A stretch of 64,000 bases of DNA, from positions 124,001 to 188,000 of the forward strand of contig JADJXW010000005.1 in NCBI GenBank assembly GCA_016720075.1. Reading direction: 5' to 3'. The notes beneath the pieces were generated by a model. That model was not told where the DNA came from, made no database searches, and saw only the letters and a program-made list of their open reading frames with translations. Both the position numbers and the translations under genes were made by a program. This document shows, piece by piece, positions 61,194 through 64,000 of this stretch. The DNA comes from Pseudomonadota bacterium. GTDB taxonomy: Bacteria > Pseudomonadota > Gammaproteobacteria > Steroidobacterales > Steroidobacteraceae. How positions within the stretch are numbered: the stretch's first letter is position 1; the number at the start of each line of letters is the position of its first letter.

Positions 61194-62600
61194 TCAGGCC
61201 GCACCCGACTGCTCCTGCAGGTCGATGAAGCCGCGAACCTGTGCCAATGCCGCCACCTCGCCGATGACCAGCAAGGTGGGGGACTGAAGCTTGGCGGCAT
61301 GCGCGAGGCGAGGCAAGTCCGCCAGCGTGGACTTCAGCACGCGCTCATCGGGCCATGTGGCGCGCTCGAGAAGCGCCACGGGCTGCGCACCGGGCAAGCC
61401 ATGCTCCAGCAGTTTCGCCGTGATGTGATCGATCTGCGCGGCGCTCATGTAGAAGACGACGGTGTGCTGCGGATGGACCAGCGCGGCCCAGTTGAGACTC
61501 CCCCCCTGCGCGCCCGTGGCGGTGACGAAGGTCACCGCCTGCGACAGACCGCGCAGCGTGAGCGGGATGCCGGCGCTGGCCGCGGCGCCCAGCCCCGCGG
61601 TGATGCCGGGAACGACCACCACCGGAATGCCGGCCGCGCGCAGTACCGCCAGCTCCTCGCCGCCACGACCGAAGATGAACGGATCCCCGCCCTTCACTCG
61701 CGCCACGCGCCTGCCGCTGCGGGCCTGTTCCACGAGCAGCTGGTTGATGTAGTCCTGCGTGTGCTCGTGGTGTCCCGGCGTCTTGCCCACGTTGATGCGC
61801 TCGGCATCCCGGCGCGCGCGGTCCAGGATGGAATCGGGCACCAGGCGGTCGTGCAGGATCACATCGGCCTGCTGCAGCAGCTGCTGCGCCCGCAGCGTGA
61901 GCAGGTCCGGATCACCGGGCCCCACGCCGATCAGGTACACCTCGCCACGCGCCTCGCCCGCGGCAGAGCGGGCCTGTTCCAACGCCGCCCGCATGCTGTC
62001 ATCGGCGCCCGCGACGTTGCCCGCCAGCACACCGGTGGCCACCGGCCCGGTGAAGAAGCCATCCCAGAATCTCAGGCGCTGCGGCAGATCGGGCAGCGCC
62101 TTCTTCACGGACTCGCGCCAACGCGCCGCAAAGTCGGCAAGCCCGCCCAGACGCGCGGGCAGCAGCGCCTCGATCTGCGTGCGCACGCGTCGCGCCAGCG
62201 TGGGCGAGGAACCGGCGGTGCCCACCGCGACGATGAGCGGGGATCGATCGACGATGGCCGGGAAGATGAACGTGCAGCGCGGGCCATCATCCACCACGTT
62301 GACCAGCACGCCGCGCTCGCGCGCGGCGACGGACACGGCGTCATTGACACCGATGTCGTCGGTGGCGGCCACCACCAGCACGGCGCCCTCGAGCTGGGCC
62401 GGCGAAAATAGCAGCGGCCGGTATTCGATCCTGCCCTGGTCCCGGTACAGCGCCAGGTCCGGGCACAGTTCCGGGGAGACCACGCGCACACGCGCGTGGG
62501 CCTTCAGCAGGTGCTCGATCTTTCGCTGCGCGACCACGCCGCCCCCTATCACGACCACCAGGCGATCGCGAAGGTCGACGAATATGGGCAGGTAGTCCAT
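61194..62600 (-). CDS. cysG: Siroheme synthase CysG (fused)
   Basis: Trifunctional enzyme of 468 residues: N-terminal precorrin-2 dehydrogenase/ferrochelatase (VVVIGGGVVAQRKIEHLL) and C-terminal uroporphyrinogen-III methyltransferase (GVGPGDPDLLTLRA, RVKGGDPFIFGRGGEE, VVPGITAGLGAAA). Ser in VGTAGSSPTLARR corresponds to Ser128, phosphorylated in Salmonella CysG. Siroheme is the cofactor for sulfite reductase, which is not in the window. Thirteen bases upstream of the cysteine synthase gene. Confidence 0.95.
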   Translation of the reverse strand: MDYLPIFVDLRDRLVVVIGGGVVAQRKIEHLLKAHARVRVVSPELCPDLALYRDQGRIEYRPLLFSPAQLEGAVLVVAATDDIGVNDAVSVAARERGVLVNVVDDGPRCTFIFPAIVDRSPLIVAVGTAGSSPTLARRVRTQIEALLPARLGGLADFAARWRESVKKALPDLPQRLRFWDGFFTGPVATGVLAGNVAGADDSMRAALEQARSAAGEARGEVYLIGVGPGDPDLLTLRAQQLLQQADVILHDRLVPDSILDRARRDAERINVGKTPGHHEHTQDYINQLLVEQARSGRRVARVKGGDPFIFGRGGEELAVLRAAGIPVVVVPGITAGLGAAASAGIPLTLRGLSQAVTFVTATGAQGGSLNWAALVHPQHTVVFYMSAAQIDHITAKLLEHGLPGAQPVALLERATWPDERVLKSTLADLPRLAHAAKLQSPTLLVIGEVAALAQVRGFIDLQEQSGAA

Positions 62601-62636
62601 GCGCCGCGCCTTGGGGCTTGCTCGCGCGAGCGCGCC

Positions 62637-63365
62637 CTAGAGAACGGACTTGTTGAGGGTCACGACGCGGGTTTTCGGATGCAGGCCGCATTCCTTCGAA
62701 TCGGCGTTCTCCCACCACCAGCGACCGGAACGGCTGTCGGCGCCCGGCTCCACCGCGCGCGTGCACGGCGCGCAGCCGATGCTCGGATAGCCCTTGTCGT
62801 GCAGCGGATTGTAGGGAAGCTTCTTCGCGCGGATGTAGTCCCACACCTCATCGTGGGTCCACTCGAGGATGGGGCTGATCTTCGCGATGCCGCCATTGGC
62901 CGCGTCCACTTCCACCGCCACGGCCTGCGCGCGGCTGGCCGACTGCTCGTGCCGCACGCCCGTGACCCAGGCGCCGGCGCCTGCGATGGCGCGGCGGAAG
63001 GGTTCGATCTTGCGGATGTGGCAGCAGCCCTGGCGGTTCTCGATGCTGTCGTAGAAGCCGTTGATGCCCTTGCCGTGCACCCAGGCCTCGATCGAGGCCG
63101 GATCGGGGTAGTAGACCTTGAACCGGCGCTGGTAGCGGCGCTCGAGACGTTCGATGAGGCTGTAGGTTTCTTCGTGCAGGCGGCCGGTATCGAGCGTGAA
63201 GATCTCGATTTCGGGCACCTCGGACCAGATCAGGTCCGTGAGCACCATCGACTCGGCGCCCAGGCTGTTCGAATACACGACGCGGCCGTAGTCGCGCACC
63301 GCGGAACGCAGGTGCTCGAGGGTGCGGTCGACTTTGGCCTGGGGGATCTGCGACATGAAAGGCAT
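62637..63365 (-). CDS. cysH: Assimilatory adenylyl-sulfate (APS) reductase, CysH family
   Basis: Reduces activated sulfate to sulfite with thioredoxin. About 242 residues. SNSLGAESMVLTDL is the nucleotide-binding loop; RQGCCHIRKIEPF and GCAPCTRAV give the CC...CxxC cysteines of an iron-sulfur cluster, so APS rather than PAPS is the likely substrate; the catalytic Cys is in SKECGLH. The start could be 63383, 63365 or 63356; 63365 has a possible GAGG site 12 bases upstream. Its 3' end is 37 bases from cysG. Confidence 0.9.
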   Translation of the reverse strand: MPFMSQIPQAKVDRTLEHLRSAVRDYGRVVYSNSLGAESMVLTDLIWSEVPEIEIFTLDTGRLHEETYSLIERLERRYQRRFKVYYPDPASIEAWVHGKGINGFYDSIENRQGCCHIRKIEPFRRAIAGAGAWVTGVRHEQSASRAQAVAVEVDAANGGIAKISPILEWTHDEVWDYIRAKKLPYNPLHDKGYPSIGCAPCTRAVEPGADSRSGRWWWENADSKECGLHPKTRVVTLNKSVL

Positions 63366-63459
63366 TTTGGCGAGCCGCCTCATTACATTGGAGTATCAGG
63401 GATCGGACCAGCGCATAAGTTGGGTTATTTGTGGCAGGATGCGGGCTGGATTTGACTTT

Positions 63460-63474
63460 TGCTGCATAGCAGCA
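63460..63474. promoter_or_regulatory. Inverted repeat between cysH and hemB
   Basis: TGCTGC-ATA-GCAGCA, six-base arms with a three-base centre. It lies directly after a TTGACT (63452-63457) that could be the -35 box of hemB, so it might be an operator; the -10 is unclear. Confidence 0.35.
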
Positions 63475-63500
63475 TCGCACTGCATCACCCGGAAAACGAC

Positions 63501-64000
63501 ATGAGCCGTATCAGCCTCCGCCGCCTGCGCCAGGACCCGCATATCCGCGCCCTGACGCGAGAGACCCGCCCGCACCCCGAGCAGTTCATCCAGCCCCTGT
63601 TCGTCGTCGAGGGCCTGAAGGAGCGCGAGACCATTCCCGGCCTCACGGGCGTGTACCGTGACACCCCGGAGTCGCTGCTGGCGCAGATCGAATCGGACCT
63701 GGCCGCCGGGGTCAGCAAATTCCTGCTGTTCGGCGTGCCCACCGCGCATGCCACGCATGCGATCAGCTGGGCCTTCACCTCCAGCCAGATTGCGGCCATC
63801 AAGAAGCGCTTCGGCAAGCGCGTGTGGCTGGCCGTGGATGTGTGCCTGTGCTCCTCCACGCCGCATGGCCATTGCGGCGTGCTGAATCCGGAAGGCGATC
63901 ACCTCGACAACGCGCGCAGCGTCGAGGAACTGGTGGCCGCGGCCGTGGCCTATGCGCGCGAAGGCGCCGACTGCGTGGCGCCGAGCGACATGATGGATGG
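63501..64000 (+). CDS. hemB: Delta-aminolevulinic acid dehydratase (porphobilinogen synthase), cut by window edge
   Basis: Joins two ALA molecules to porphobilinogen in haem and siroheme synthesis. The first 166 residues are present. RRLRQDPHIRALTRET and PLFVVEGLKERETIPGLTGVYR open the family; LAVDVCLCSSTPHGHCGVL supplies the three Cys of the Zn site, as in E. coli. The partial end (GADCVAPSDMMDG) is the conserved loop before the active-site Lys. ATG at 63501 is divergent from cysH. Confidence 0.95.
   Translation, partial: MSRISLRRLRQDPHIRALTRETRPHPEQFIQPLFVVEGLKERETIPGLTGVYRDTPESLLAQIESDLAAGVSKFLLFGVPTAHATHAISWAFTSSQIAAIKKRFGKRVWLAVDVCLCSSTPHGHCGVLNPEGDHLDNARSVEELVAAAVAYAREGADCVAPSDMMD

Overview
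The window is gene-dense, high-GC DNA from a gammaproteobacterium. The gene order lptD-surA-pdxA-rsmA-apaG-apaH, the fused siroheme synthase CysG, the LptF/LptG-type permease and the amgK-murU recycling pair support this. A UrcA-family protein, a DUF1592/DUF1552 pair and an ECF sigma factor next to a TPR-bearing Ser/Thr kinase suggest a Steroidobacter/Nevskia-like lineage, but that placement is inference. There is no insertion sequence, prophage or CRISPR array, and no gene-free stretch longer than 300 bases.

Layout: (1) 1-9907, envelope and lipid genes: an LPS-export permease, a HIT protein and a metallophosphoesterase on the minus strand, then a possible specialised phospholipid cluster (CDP-alcohol phosphotransferase, nucleotidyltransferase-like protein, CerR-like epimerase, LpxL-like acyltransferase, ABC exporter, lipid kinase, desaturase). 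(2) 10026-13769: tRNA-Ser(CGA), ybeD, and the minus-strand run amgK-murU-lipA-lipB. (3) 13828-21427: lptD, surA, pdxA, rsmA, a universal stress gene, apaG, apaH and a DUF1993 gene. (4) 22072-25157: an ECF sigma factor and NrsF-type anti-sigma factor, divergent from a four-gene bufferin operon (DUF2282 peptide, DUF692 MNIO enzyme, DUF2063 partner, DoxX). Two ECF-type promoters share a perfect palindrome between them. This is the most interesting system in the window. (5) 25211-32828: PhzS-like flavoenzyme, FkbM methyltransferase, formate-THF ligase, YebC, a GIN-domain lipoprotein and a YncD/PqqU-like TonB receptor. (6) 33361-37268: kynurenine operon from formylkynurenine to 3-hydroxyanthranilate cleavage. 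(7) 37270-41204: rlmI-lgt-thyA-SET-folA. (8) 41251-45361: DUF255 protein, two YceI proteins with cytochrome b561, and DUF486. (9) 45537-51935: an uncharacterised exported cluster (DUF1592 dihaem-motif protein, DUF1552, ankyrin protein, metallo-beta-lactamase-fold protein). (10) 51956-56531: cupin, hypoxanthine-DNA glycosylase, UrcA, ECF43-like sigma factor and Ser/Thr kinase. (11) 56533-60062: MacAB exporter. (12) 60177-64000: cysteine synthase, cysG, sulfate-reduction enzyme, and hemB running off the right edge.

Quality caveat: seven genes (metallophosphoesterase, lipid kinase, surA, pdxA, SET gene, macB, macA) continue their conserved sequence in another frame after small shifts of one or two bases, mostly at short homopolymers. 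Assembly indels explain this better than seven independent pseudogenes. I annotate these as full-length genes and mark each break.
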